Assembly: GCA_029061925.1 (NCBI GenBank)
Contig: JAIDRE010000077.1
Location: forward strand, 1-39,584
DNA length: 39,584 nucleotides
From: Muribaculaceae bacterium
GTDB taxonomy: Bacteria; Bacteroidota; Bacteroidia; Bacteroidales; Muribaculaceae
Reading direction: 5' to 3'
This document shows positions 1 through 8,032 of the stretch, in pieces (the first letter of the stretch is position 1; each line of letters opens with the position of its first letter). Both the position numbers and the translations under genes were made by a program. Below the pieces are notes generated by a model. The model was not told the DNA's origin and searched no databases. It was given only the letters and a program-made list of their open reading frames with translations.

Positions 1-96
1 TAAAGATGTCGGTTTAACATCCTTTTACATAAATTTCTATCAAAATTACTTGTATAGGTCAGAGTAAACGACGATGATTTTTTTGCGTAGATTCTC

Positions 97-391
97 GTTC
101 TCAGCCAAGGCTCTGACGAGCCATGACTGAGTTAAAAAGAGTTGTTGGTCTTCGACCAACCTCCTATATCAAGCGGATGGATAAGCACTATACCTACAAA
201 TCAACATATAGCTATGCAACCTCGAAGAGGTTGAATTCTTATAGCACAGTCATGGCTCGAAGAGCCTTGGCTGTGTAAGGGATCACACCCAAATTACATC
301 CTCGACGAGGATGAACTTGCCATTTTACCTCGGCACTCCCTCACTTCATTCGGTCGTACCGGGTTAACTATACTTCGTCGGTTTCACCGAC
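97..391. repeat. Cluster of short perfect hairpins in a gene-free stretch
   Basis: Positions 1-462 hold no credible gene. I see six short hairpins with 3-4 base loops: 109-122 (GGCTC/GAGCC), 144-160 (GTTGGTC/GACCAAC, loop TTC), 217-233 (CAACCTC/GAGGTTG, loop GAA), 254-266 (GGCTC/GAGCC, loop GAA), 297-313 (CATCCTC/GAGGATG, loop GAC) and 377-391 (GTCGGT/ACCGAC, loop TTC). The segments 100-131 and 245-275 are inverted near-copies of each other, each with an outer stem around the GGCTC core. No T-run follows these hairpins, so they are not simple terminators. They resemble REP/BIME-type intergenic palindromes, but this class is an inference; no transposase is nearby. Confidence 0.6.
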
Positions 392-402
392 TCCACGTCC
401 AC

Positions 403-435
403 AAAAAAAGAGCTAAACCAAAATTGGTTTAGCTC
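403..435 (-). terminator. Rho-independent terminator of the DUF4494-yggS-MFS operon
   Basis: An 11-bp perfect stem (410-420 with 425-435, loop AAAT) is followed on the minus strand by seven T (403-409). It lies 28 bp beyond the stop codon of the sugar transporter. Confidence 0.9.
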
Positions 436-462
436 CTTTATGAGATTTGTCGTGATTACGTA

Positions 463-1827
463 TCAGAGGGCATTTTGGATTTCCTCTTCTTCGCCGACAG
501 GGATGTCAGTGTTGACATTGCGGCTGCCGATGAAGGCATAGAAAAGGAGGTAGGCAAGCATGGCGATTACGAGCCAGTATGAAGCGAGATAGCCTACTTT
601 GCCTGCGATTGCTTCCTGGATAAGCGGCATCACACCACCACCAACTACCATCATCATGAAGATGCCTGATGCTTTAGCGGTGTATTTGCCGAGGCCTTCA
701 ACAGCGAGGTTGAAGATACCACCCCACATAACAGAGGTGCAGAGTCCGCAAAGAACGAGAAGTGCTGCGCTCACAGGCACCAAAGCTGTTGTGAAACCAT
801 CTTCTACGCTATATGCGGGCATTGAAATACGTGCATCTGAGGGCATGCAAATTGCCAAAAGGATAAGAACGATACCAACCGCCGATACAACAATAAGCTG
901 AGTGCGACTTGATACTTTGCCCGAGATAACGCTCGAAATGAGACGGCCGCAAAGCATAAGCAACCAGTAAACAGCGGCTACAGTACCGGCTACGGCAGCA
1001 GCATTTTCAGTGATACCCGAAGCAGCACTGTCAGATAGATAGAAAATCAAAACACCGGGAATACCAACCTCAATACCAACATAGAAGAAGATACCGATCA
1101 CACCGAGAACAGTGTGGCGGAAACTCCAGGGGCTATGAGACATTTTAACGTTACTTACCGAATTAGTTTGCTGGGGTTCAGGAATTTGAACAAACCAGAT
1201 AACGAGGAATGCAACAACAAATACACCCATTGCGATGAACAAGAGCGGAAGCACGTCGTTCATGCCGGTTGATGCTGTAATCTGACCGATAAGGATTCCG
1301 ACCAAGAGCGGAGTTAGAGTAGCGGCGAGTGAGTTGCACGAACCACCGATTTGGATGAACTGGTTTCCGCGGTTACCGCCACCACCAAGATTGTTGAGCA
1401 TGGGGTTTACAACTGTGTTGAGCATACAAACACAGAAACCGCAGATGAATGCACCGAGGAGATAGATTACATAGTTAAGGTGAACCATATTTTCACCAAC
1501 AGCAAACACGTTGGTTTCAAGACCAACCTGGCTTGAGAGGAACTGGAGGAAAAGACCGAAAATTCCAATTGCGATAGCTAAAAGAGCAGTCTTTTTGTAT
1601 CCGATTTTTACGAGAAGATTACCTGCCGGAATACCCATGAAAAGGTAGGCAAGGAAGTTCATCATGTTACCGACCATGCCCGACCAGTCATACTGGTTTT
1701 TCCAAATTGTACCGAACGGAGCGGCAAGGTTGGTCACAAAAGCGATCATGGCGAAAAGGAAAAACATCGTTACAATAGCGATGTTGGCTCCTTTTACTTT
1801 GGCTTGAGTAGCTGTGTTAGTTGACAT
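463..1827 (-). CDS. FHS-type sugar transporter of the major facilitator superfamily
   Basis: Inner-membrane proton-coupled sugar symporter of the FucP/GluP group, 454 aa, the usual length. The start of the protein has the family pattern: a first helix ending in NLAAPFGTIWK, a second segment with the AYLFMGIPAGNL signature, then KIGYKKT, the positively charged loop typical of fucose and glucose/galactose permeases. About 12 hydrophobic segments are visible and the C-terminus is acidic and cytoplasmic. It is the last gene of an apparent operon, 41 bp after yggS, and is followed by a strong terminator. No fucose, galactose or hexosamine catabolic gene adjoins it, so the sugar cannot be named; FucP-like and NagP-like roles are both open. 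Confidence 0.88.
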   Translation of the reverse strand: MSTNTATQAKVKGANIAIVTMFFLFAMIAFVTNLAAPFGTIWKNQYDWSGMVGNMMNFLAYLFMGIPAGNLLVKIGYKKTALLAIAIGIFGLFLQFLSSQVGLETNVFAVGENMVHLNYVIYLLGAFICGFCVCMLNTVVNPMLNNLGGGGNRGNQFIQIGGSCNSLAATLTPLLVGILIGQITASTGMNDVLPLLFIAMGVFVVAFLVIWFVQIPEPQQTNSVSNVKMSHSPWSFRHTVLGVIGIFFYVGIEVGIPGVLIFYLSDSAASGITENAAAVAGTVAAVYWLLMLCGRLISSVISGKVSSRTQLIVVSAVGIVLILLAICMPSDARISMPAYSVEDGFTTALVPVSAALLVLCGLCTSVMWGGIFNLAVEGLGKYTAKASGIFMMMVVGGGVMPLIQEAIAGKVGYLASYWLVIAMLAYLLFYAFIGSRNVNTDIPVGEEEEIQNAL

Positions 1828-1868
1828 TGTGATTGTTTATTTAAGTTTATAAGTATATTTTCAGGTAT

Positions 1869-2543
1869 TTAACGGGTACCAAAAATATCGGTTCCGATGC
1901 GCACATGAGTAGCCCCTTGCTTGATGGCAAGTTGATAGTCGCCGCTCATTCCCATCGAGATAATGTCGAAGCGTCTTAAATCGGGAGTTATTTCAAGAAT
2001 TTTACGTCGTGTATCGGCAATGAGCTTGAAGTCAGCCTCAATGCGGGCAACGTCGTCGGTGTTTGACGCCATACCCATCACGCCACACAAATGAGTAGCC
2101 TTGAGGTTTTCAAACTTACGATCACGAAAGTAGTCAAGAAGCTCGTCGGGAGAAAATCCGAACTTAGTTTCTTCCTGAGCCACATGGAGTTGGAGCAAGA
2201 CATCAGTAACAATGCCCTTACGAGCCGACTCCTCGTCAATCAAATTGAGAAGTCGTTCTGAATCGACACTTTCAATCATCGAAACGTTGCCGACAAGCTT
2301 GCGCACCTTGTTGGTTTGCAGGTGGCCAATAAAATGCCACACGATATCGTCGGGGAAAGCCTCGACTTTTTCGAGCAACTCATCAACGCGACTCTCACCA
2401 AAGATGCGTTGCCCGGCTTCGTATGCCTCGGCAACCATCCCGGCAGGGTGAAACTTAGATACGGCTACGAGATTAACGTTCAAAGGGTCAAGCTCGTGGT
2501 GATATCTCAGAATATTCTGTTTGATGTCAACGTTTGCCGACAT
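1869..2543 (-). CDS. yggS: YggS/PROSC-type PLP homeostasis protein
   Basis: Pyridoxal-phosphate binding protein of the YggS/PLPBP family, which buffers free PLP in the cytoplasm and has no known catalytic reaction. The 224-aa protein has the PLP lysine in VAVSKFHP (about K30), then FGESRVDELLEK, WHFIGHLQTNK, IESVDS and the C-terminal phosphate-binding segment MGMSGDYQLAIKQGATHVRIGT. I chose the ATG at 2543 rather than the in-frame TTG at 2549, because it lies just after the TGA of the upstream DUF4494 gene (2546-2548) and gives MSANVD. The two-base gap implies translational coupling. Confidence 0.93.
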   Translation of the reverse strand: MSANVDIKQNILRYHHELDPLNVNLVAVSKFHPAGMVAEAYEAGQRIFGESRVDELLEKVEAFPDDIVWHFIGHLQTNKVRKLVGNVSMIESVDSERLLNLIDEESARKGIVTDVLLQLHVAQEETKFGFSPDELLDYFRDRKFENLKATHLCGVMGMASNTDDVARIEADFKLIADTRRKILEITPDLRRFDIISMGMSGDYQLAIKQGATHVRIGTDIFGTR

Positions 2544-2545
2544 TA

Positions 2546-2977
2546 TCAATCTTTTTTAACGTCGTAAACATCCATGAGCATGGTCTCGCTGATCGACTGA
2601 ATTTCAAAGTCGCCGAGTGTTCCTTTCATACCCTCCATAAAGTTGTCGTATGCACCTTTAAAGTCGTTAGCAGCAACAAGTACCTGGCTGATAGACTTTT
2701 TCTCGGCAGCTGTTTTCTCATCGATTGTGATGAACGCAACTTTTACGAGATACCAACGATCGGTTGAGTCATCACGGAAAATTTCAGAGATTTTTGTACG
2801 TTTAACGGTTGAAACCGAGAATTCACCCGAAATATAGGGGGTCATTTCTTCGATAATGCGAGCTTCGGCTTCGGTAAACGAAAGAGCATCAACCAAATAT
2901 GGTTCGGTCACTTTCTTAACCGCACCGTTTTCCTGCATTTTATCGAATTTGATTTTACATTCAAACCACTGTGACAT
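2546..2977 (-). CDS. DUF4494 family protein
   Basis: Small soluble protein of 143 aa that I recognise as the DUF4494 family, found mainly in Bacteroidetes and without a known function. It begins MSQWFECKIKFDKM, has the repeated feature KKVTEPYLVDALSFTEAEARI and ends in an acidic/lysine tail. There is no signal peptide or membrane segment, so it should be cytoplasmic. It is the first gene of the operon with yggS, driven by a good promoter at 3034-3065. Co-occurrence with yggS suggests a link to PLP metabolism, but this is only inference from position. Confidence 0.85.
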   Translation of the reverse strand: MSQWFECKIKFDKMQENGAVKKVTEPYLVDALSFTEAEARIIEEMTPYISGEFSVSTVKRTKISEIFRDDSTDRWYLVKVAFITIDEKTAAEKKSISQVLVAANDFKGAYDNFMEGMKGTLGDFEIQSISETMLMDVYDVKKD

Positions 2978-3033
2978 AATATGTTATCGATTAAATTAGT
3001 TACTTGTATATTTTCATTTACATATTGTGTGAG

Positions 3034-3065
3034 CAAAATTACGATTTTTTATTTTACCTTACAAA
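3034..3065 (-). promoter_or_regulatory. Bacteroidetes-type promoter for DUF4494-yggS-MFS
   Basis: On the minus strand, TTTG (3062-3065) lies 20 bp upstream of TAATTTTG (3034-3041), matching the Bacteroidetes sigma-ABfr consensus. The start codon is 57 bp downstream. Confidence 0.75.
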
Positions 3066-3096
3066 TCAATATCAATAAAATTACTGACATAAAAAA

Positions 3097-3128
3097 TTAG
3101 CACTTTTCAGCAAAAATTCCTAACTTTG
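3097..3128 (+). promoter_or_regulatory. Promoter for the LysE-to-MATE gene group
   Basis: TAACTTTG at 3121-3128 fits the -7 element TAnnTTTG. The -33 element is a weaker TTAG at 3097-3100, 20 bp upstream. It is divergent from the promoter at 3034-3065. No other -7 match is evident before the genes at 3797, 4504, 5636, 6008 and 8033. Confidence 0.65.
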
Positions 3129-3147
3129 CAACAACTATGCTCATGTA

Positions 3148-3792
3148 ATGAATTTGATTCCACAAATAGTGATTAGTGGTTTACTCATCGGCATCCTCAT
3201 CTCGGCGCCGATGGGTCCAATCGGTATGCTCTGTATTCAGCGCACCTTGGACAAAGGACGTTGGCCCGCATTTTTCACCGGTATCGGGGCTGCCTTATCT
3301 GACCTGATCTACTGTTTGCTTGCGGGATTGGGCATGTCATTCATCACTGATTTTATTTCGGCTAAGCAAGCCCTGTTACAACTTTTGGGTAGCATAGTCC
3401 TTGCCGGATTTGCATTTTATCTGTTCCGCAAAAATCCGACACGATCTCTCCAAAGTCAAACCGTACAACGTAAACGTAACCTTTTTACCGATTTCGGAAC
3501 CGGATTTCTGTTCACATTCTCCAACCCGTTGATTTTGTTCTTTATCATCGGACTTTTTGCTCGATTTAACTTCCTTGTACCCGAATATTTGTATTATCAT
3601 TACATAGCAGGCTATGCCGGAATCTTTGGCGGAGCATTGCTGTGGTGGTATCTGATTACATTTTTTGTCAACAAAGTGCGCGCCCATTTCAACGTGCGAT
3701 CGATGTGGATTCTCAACCGAGTAATCGCCATCATCCTCTTTATAATGGCTGCATTTGGTTGCGTCATGAGCATAAAAAGTTTTATATCTTAA
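3148..3792 (+). CDS. LysE/RhtB-type exporter
   Basis: Inner-membrane exporter of the LysE superfamily, 214 aa, which in characterised members exports amino acids such as lysine, arginine, threonine or homoserine. Six hydrophobic segments are visible. The first contains the family signature ISAPMGPIGMLCIQRTL, and a GIGAALSDLIYCLLAGLG segment and the FSNPLILFFIIGL segment follow as expected. It is the first gene of the plus-strand group and is four bases from the next start. The position upstream of an ArgD-type aminotransferase makes a basic amino acid substrate conceivable, but the protein sequence alone does not fix it. Confidence 0.88.
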   Translation: MNLIPQIVISGLLIGILISAPMGPIGMLCIQRTLDKGRWPAFFTGIGAALSDLIYCLLAGLGMSFITDFISAKQALLQLLGSIVLAGFAFYLFRKNPTRSLQSQTVQRKRNLFTDFGTGFLFTFSNPLILFFIIGLFARFNFLVPEYLYYHYIAGYAGIFGGALLWWYLITFFVNKVRAHFNVRSMWILNRVIAIILFIMAAFGCVMSIKSFIS

Positions 3793-3796
3793 GCCT

Positions 3797-4459
3797 ATGA
3801 ACACTTCTGCTCCACTCATAGTTCCGTTTATCGAAACGCTTGATTCTGACAATCTTAACGAGGTTGCTAAAGTTTTGCAAGATAACGGGTCTCCGACATC
3901 TATCGACTCGGTTAACTGGAAAGATCAATATCCCTATCATCCGCTTACCTCTTTTTATATCGGTCATAACGGAAAATATATTTTCATCGACTTTTTTGTC
4001 AGATGTAACTACCTTCGTGCGGTTAACACGGCAAACAATTCGCCCGTTGCCCAAGACTCGTGTGTTGAATTTTTCGTGTCACCGACCAATGACAACTTCT
4101 ATTTTAACTTCGAGGTTAACTGCATCGGCGCAATCAACGCATCGTGCCGATCAGAGCGCAACAATCCGACCCGTCTCAACGATGAGCAGCTTGCCCGAGT
4201 GCTTCGTTACTCATCGTGTGGCTCCAAGCCGTTCAACGAGGTTGAAGGCTTGTTTTCGTGGAGCATAACCCTTGCAATTCCTTTTGATTTGCTTGGAATT
4301 GAATACCAAGGAGAGCCAATCGAGATAAAAGCCAACTTCAACAAATGTGCGTCGGCAACCTCTCAACCCCACTTTCTCTCGTGGGCGCCAATTGACACTC
4401 CAAAACCCGATTTTCATCAACCCCATTGCTTTGGTCGCGTGATCATCGCCGGCAAATAA
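3797..4459 (+). CDS. CBM9-like carbohydrate-binding family protein
   Basis: A 220-aa protein resembling stand-alone CBM family 9-like proteins of Bacteroidetes. Features are an N-terminal KDQYPYHPLTSFYIGHNGKY segment, the VAQDSCVEFFVSP strand, YFNFEVNCIGA, FSWSITLAIPFDLLGI and the C-terminal FHQPHCFGRVII end typical of the family. There is no signal peptide, which is unusual for a polysaccharide-binding module and suggests an intracellular or non-classical role. It starts four bases after the LysE-type gene, so the two are likely co-translated. The ligand is unknown. Confidence 0.75.
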   Translation: MNTSAPLIVPFIETLDSDNLNEVAKVLQDNGSPTSIDSVNWKDQYPYHPLTSFYIGHNGKYIFIDFFVRCNYLRAVNTANNSPVAQDSCVEFFVSPTNDNFYFNFEVNCIGAINASCRSERNNPTRLNDEQLARVLRYSSCGSKPFNEVEGLFSWSITLAIPFDLLGIEYQGEPIEIKANFNKCASATSQPHFLSWAPIDTPKPDFHQPHCFGRVIIAGK

Positions 4460-4503
4460 AATTATAAACGTCACTTAACAACCTAAATAAATCAAAATAA
4501 CAA

Positions 4504-5646
4504 ATGAAACTTTTTGATGTATATCCCCTTTTTAACATTGAAATAGACCGTGGCAAAGGTTGTCACGTATATGATAATAAAGGAACTGAATATCTTGACC
4601 TTTATGGCGGACATGCCGTAATTTCAATCGGTCACAGCCATCCCCATTATCTCGATGCACTGTCAAAACAGGCTGCCAAGCTCGTTTTCTACAGCAACTC
4701 GGTTATCAATCCCCTTCAGGTCAAATTGGCTGAACGTCTCGGCAAAGTCGCAGGCATCGACGATTATCAGCTTTTCTTGATTAACTCGGGCGCCGAGGCT
4801 AACGAAAATGCCATCAAACTCGCTTCATTTGTAACCGGACGCAAACGCATCATTGCGTTTGGCAAAGCATTCCACGGCCGTACATCGGCTGCTGTCGAAG
4901 CTACCGACAATCCTAAAATTCAGGCACCCGTCAACAGCAATGACAATGTAACCTTCCTCCCCCTCAACGACATTGAGGCTGTCAAAAAAGAGCTTGCCAA
5001 AGGTGATGTTGCCGCTGTAATCGTTGAAGGAATCCAGGGTGTCGGTGGTATCCGTATCGCTGAAGACGATTTCCTCAAAGAACTCCGTAAAGTAACTAAA
5101 GATGCCGGAACAATGCTCATTCTCGATGAAATTCAGAGCGGTTACGGTCGTTCAGGACGATTCTTTGCTCATCAATATTCGGGAATCAAACCCGATATGA
5201 TCACTATGGCAAAAGGTATTGCAAACGGCTATCCGTTCGCTGCCGTTGCAATCGCCAATGATATCAAACCGGTTTATGGTCAGCTCGGAACAACCTTCGG
5301 TGGCAACCACCTCGGATGTGCCGCCGCTCTCGCCGTTCTCGATGTTATCGAAGATGAAAAATTGATTGAGAATGCTGAAAAAGTCGGTCAATATCTCATC
5401 GACAATCTCAAAGGACTCCCCGGTGTTAAAGAAGTTCGCGGTCGCGGTCTTATGATCGGTATCGAAATGGAACGCGATGCTAAAGAATTGCGTCGCCGAC
5501 TCATTTTTGACCAACATATTTTCACCGGAGCAGCCGGCACAAACATCATCCGTCTATTGCCACCGCTCTGCGTGACAAAAGAAGACGCCGACCGTTTTAT
5601 CGAGAGTTTCAAAAAAGAGCTAAAGAACGAAGGATATGTCGGTTAA
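4504..5646 (+). CDS. argD: ArgD-type class III aminotransferase
   Basis: PLP enzyme of the acetylornithine/succinylornithine aminotransferase group, 380 aa, which makes the ornithine precursor from the semialdehyde using glutamate; Bacteroidetes are known to use N-succinyl intermediates. The phosphate-binding SGAEANENAIK is at 95-105, HGR at 124-126, the cofactor aspartate in LILDEIQSGYGRSG at D208, and the PLP lysine at K237 in MAKGIANGYP. It is separated from any other arginine biosynthesis gene in the window. The last 11 bases overlap the start of ssb, so the two are translationally coupled. Other class III aminotransferases of similar sequence exist, so the substrate is likely but not proved. 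Confidence 0.85.
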   Translation: MKLFDVYPLFNIEIDRGKGCHVYDNKGTEYLDLYGGHAVISIGHSHPHYLDALSKQAAKLVFYSNSVINPLQVKLAERLGKVAGIDDYQLFLINSGAEANENAIKLASFVTGRKRIIAFGKAFHGRTSAAVEATDNPKIQAPVNSNDNVTFLPLNDIEAVKKELAKGDVAAVIVEGIQGVGGIRIAEDDFLKELRKVTKDAGTMLILDEIQSGYGRSGRFFAHQYSGIKPDMITMAKGIANGYPFAAVAIANDIKPVYGQLGTTFGGNHLGCAAALAVLDVIEDEKLIENAEKVGQYLIDNLKGLPGVKEVRGRGLMIGIEMERDAKELRRRLIFDQHIFTGAAGTNIIRLLPPLCVTKEDADRFIESFKKELKNEGYVG

Positions 5647-5977
5647 CCGTGTCATATTAGTAGGCAACGTCGGTGCAAAACCGACCGTCAAAATGGTTGA
5701 GGGCGGAATGGTTGCGACCTTTTCGCTCGCCACAACCGAGCCTCCTCAAACGACTTCAACCGGTGCGGTCATTCCTGAACGAACCGAGTGGCATCGACTT
5801 GTCGTATGGGGTCAAAATGCCGAATTTACTGACCGTTACATCGACAAAGGTTGCCGCCTTTACGTTGAAGGGAAGCTGAGAACTCGCACCTGGCAAGACA
5901 CCAATGCGCTCAAACACTCAGTTACCGAAATTCTCGTTGACAAGCTTGAAATTTTACAGCGACCAACATCAAACTAA
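5636..5977 (+). CDS. ssb: Single-stranded DNA-binding protein, short tail-less form
   Basis: OB-fold single-stranded DNA-binding protein, 113 aa. The core is clear: MSVNRVILVGNVGAKP, then ATFSLATTE, ERTEWHRLVVWGQNAEF, DKGCRLYVEGKLRTRTW and VTEILVDKLEIL. It ends in LQRPTSN, so the glycine/proline-rich linker and the acidic DDDIPF-type tip that recruits partner proteins in the standard SSB are missing. That is a feature of short Bacteroidetes SSB paralogues. The start ATG lies inside the 3' end of argD (11-bp overlap). It may be a second SSB, with a full-length one elsewhere. Confidence 0.92.
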   Translation: MSVNRVILVGNVGAKPTVKMVEGGMVATFSLATTEPPQTTSTGAVIPERTEWHRLVVWGQNAEFTDRYIDKGCRLYVEGKLRTRTWQDTNALKHSVTEILVDKLEILQRPTSN

Positions 5978-6007
5978 GACTTAATTACCAAATCAATATC
6001 ACATTTC

Positions 6008-8026
6008 ATGAAAAAAAGTAAACAAAAAAATGTCGTTCAATCGGGAGCGGCGTTGAATCAGACCGATTCAATCCCTGCTGCTGAACTCGACCCGGTAGAA
6101 TTGCCCGAAAACGCGTTCCGCGAACTCGGTGCCAATGAATCATACCGTCCGATGATGCACCCTGAGCGCGACTATCAGGAAGTGACCCCCTACTCAGTCG
6201 GTATGGGTCTTCTCTTAGCCGTAATATTCAGTGCGGCAGCCGCCTATCTCGGCTTGAAGGTAGGACAAGTTTTTGAAGCTGCAATTCCTATTGCAATTAT
6301 CGCCGTCGGACTATCGGGCGCACTCAAGCTAAAAAATCCGATGGGTCAGAATGTTATCATCCAGTCGATTGGTGCGTGCTCGGGCGTAATCGTTGCCGGT
6401 GCAATCTTCACCCTCCCTGCCCTCTACATTCTACAGGCAACCTATCCCGAAATCACCGTTAACTTCCTCGAAGTGTTCCTCAGCTCGCTATTTGGCGGTG
6501 TGCTCGGCATTTTGTTCTTCATCCCCTTCCGTAAATATTTCGTAAAAGATATGCACGGCAAGTATCCTTTCCCTGAAGCAACCGCAACCACTCAGGTTCT
6601 TGCAAGCGGACAGGCAGCCGGCAGCAACGGACAGGCTAAAACGCTCGTTATCGCATCATTGATCGGCGGTCTTTATGACTTCATCGTTGAAACATTCGGT
6701 TGGTGGGCAGGAACAGTATCGACCTACGCAACTCAGTGGGGTCAGGCACTTGCAGCCAAAACCAAACTGGTGTTCAGCTGCAACGTCTCGGCTGCCGTTC
6801 TCGGTTTGGGATATATCATCGGTATCAAATATGCGTTTATCATCTGTGCAGGTTCATTCTTTGTTTGGTGGGTTTTGATTCCGGTTATGGGATCGTATGG
6901 CGCACCCAACATCTGCGTTATGAGCCCCGACATGATTTTCTCTAACTATGCCCGCATGATCGGTATCGGTGGTATCGCTATGGCAGGTGTGCTCGGCATC
7001 ATCAAATCGTGGCCCATAATTACCCAGGCTGTCGGTCTCGCCCGTCGCGAGTTCAAAGGTCAGGGCGAAGGCGCAAAAGTTCAGCGCTGGCAAATGGATA
7101 TCTCAATGAAACACATCGTGTTCTTCATTGCCATCGCTTTGATTGCCGTATTCTTTTTCTTCTATATCGGTGTTATCCATAACTTCGTTCAGGCTCTCGT
7201 AGCATGGATTGTTGTGGTTATTATCGCATTCCTCTTTACAACCGTAGCGGCTAACGCAATCGCCATTGTTGGTACAAACCCTGTTTCGGGTATGACCTTG
7301 ATGACACTCATCGTTGCATCTGCAATTCTCGTTGGCATTGGTCTTAACGGAACATCTGGTATTGTTGCATCAATGGTTATCGGTGGCGTTGTCTGCACCG
7401 CCCTCTCTATGGCTGGTGGTTTTGTAACCGACTTGAAAATCGGCTACTGGCTTGGAACAACCCCCAAACGTCAGGAACAGTGGAAATTCCTCGGTACTCT
7501 CGTTTCGGCAGCTACTGTCGGCGGTGTGATGCTCGTGCTCAATCAGGTTTATGGCTTCACCGGTCCAAACGCTCTCGTAGCACCTCAAGCCAATGCTATG
7601 GCTAAGGTTATCGAACCGTTGATGATGGGTGGCGAAACTCCCTGGATTCTTTACATGGCAGGTGTTGTACTTGCCCTCATTCTCAACTGGCTTGGCGTTC
7701 CGCCCTTGGCATTCTGCCTCGGAATGTTCATCCCCTTGCAGCTCAACACTCCGCTTCTCGTGGGCGGTGCTATCGCATATTTTGTTGAACGTTCAACCAA
7801 AGATAAAGAACTCGCAGCCGCTCGTCGCGACCGAGGTACACTCATCTCGTCAGGTCTCATCGCCGGTGGTGCACTCTTTGGTGTGTTCGCTGCTCTCACC
7901 CGCTTCTTTGGCTTTGAATATGTAGCCGGAATTGACACTACCACCCTCCAGATCGGTGGATGTATCGCTTACGCACTCTTAATCATCTATCTCGTTTGGG
8001 ATAGCTGCAACGCAAAGAAAAAATAA
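6008..8026 (+). CDS. OPT family oligopeptide transporter
   Basis: Large inner-membrane transporter, 672 aa, of the OPT (oligopeptide/metal-chelate) family. A hydrophilic N-terminus of about 60 residues carries AFRELGANESYRPMMHPE, followed by TPYSVGMGLLLAVIFSAAAA. The conserved segments KYPFPEATATTQVL, SGQAAGSNGQAKTL and a long series of about 15 hydrophobic segments follow, with GTNPVSGMTLMTLI in the second half. Family members import oligopeptides or metal-siderophore complexes; prokaryotic members are mostly uncharacterised. It lies 30 bp after ssb and six bases before the MATE gene, so it is probably read with both. Confidence 0.88.
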   Translation: MKKSKQKNVVQSGAALNQTDSIPAAELDPVELPENAFRELGANESYRPMMHPERDYQEVTPYSVGMGLLLAVIFSAAAAYLGLKVGQVFEAAIPIAIIAVGLSGALKLKNPMGQNVIIQSIGACSGVIVAGAIFTLPALYILQATYPEITVNFLEVFLSSLFGGVLGILFFIPFRKYFVKDMHGKYPFPEATATTQVLASGQAAGSNGQAKTLVIASLIGGLYDFIVETFGWWAGTVSTYATQWGQALAAKTKLVFSCNVSAAVLGLGYIIGIKYAFIICAGSFFVWWVLIPVMGSYGAPNICVMSPDMIFSNYARMIGIGGIAMAGVLGIIKSWPIITQAVGLARREFKGQGEGAKVQRWQMDISMKHIVFFIAIALIAVFFFFYIGVIHNFVQALVAWIVVVIIAFLFTTVAANAIAIVGTNPVSGMTLMTLIVASAILVGIGLNGTSGIVASMVIGGVVCTALSMAGGFVTDLKIGYWLGTTPKRQEQWKFLGTLVSAATVGGVMLVLNQVYGFTGPNALVAPQANAMAKVIEPLMMGGETPWILYMAGVVLALILNWLGVPPLAFCLGMFIPLQLNTPLLVGGAIAYFVERSTKDKELAAARRDRGTLISSGLIAGGALFGVFAALTRFFGFEYVAGIDTTTLQIGGCIAYALLIIYLVWDSCNAKKK

Positions 8027-8032
8027 TCTATC

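Noticed and set aside
97..391. CRISPR-like array
   Set aside because: The repeats differ in sequence and spacing, lack a uniform repeat and spacer length, and there is no cas gene.
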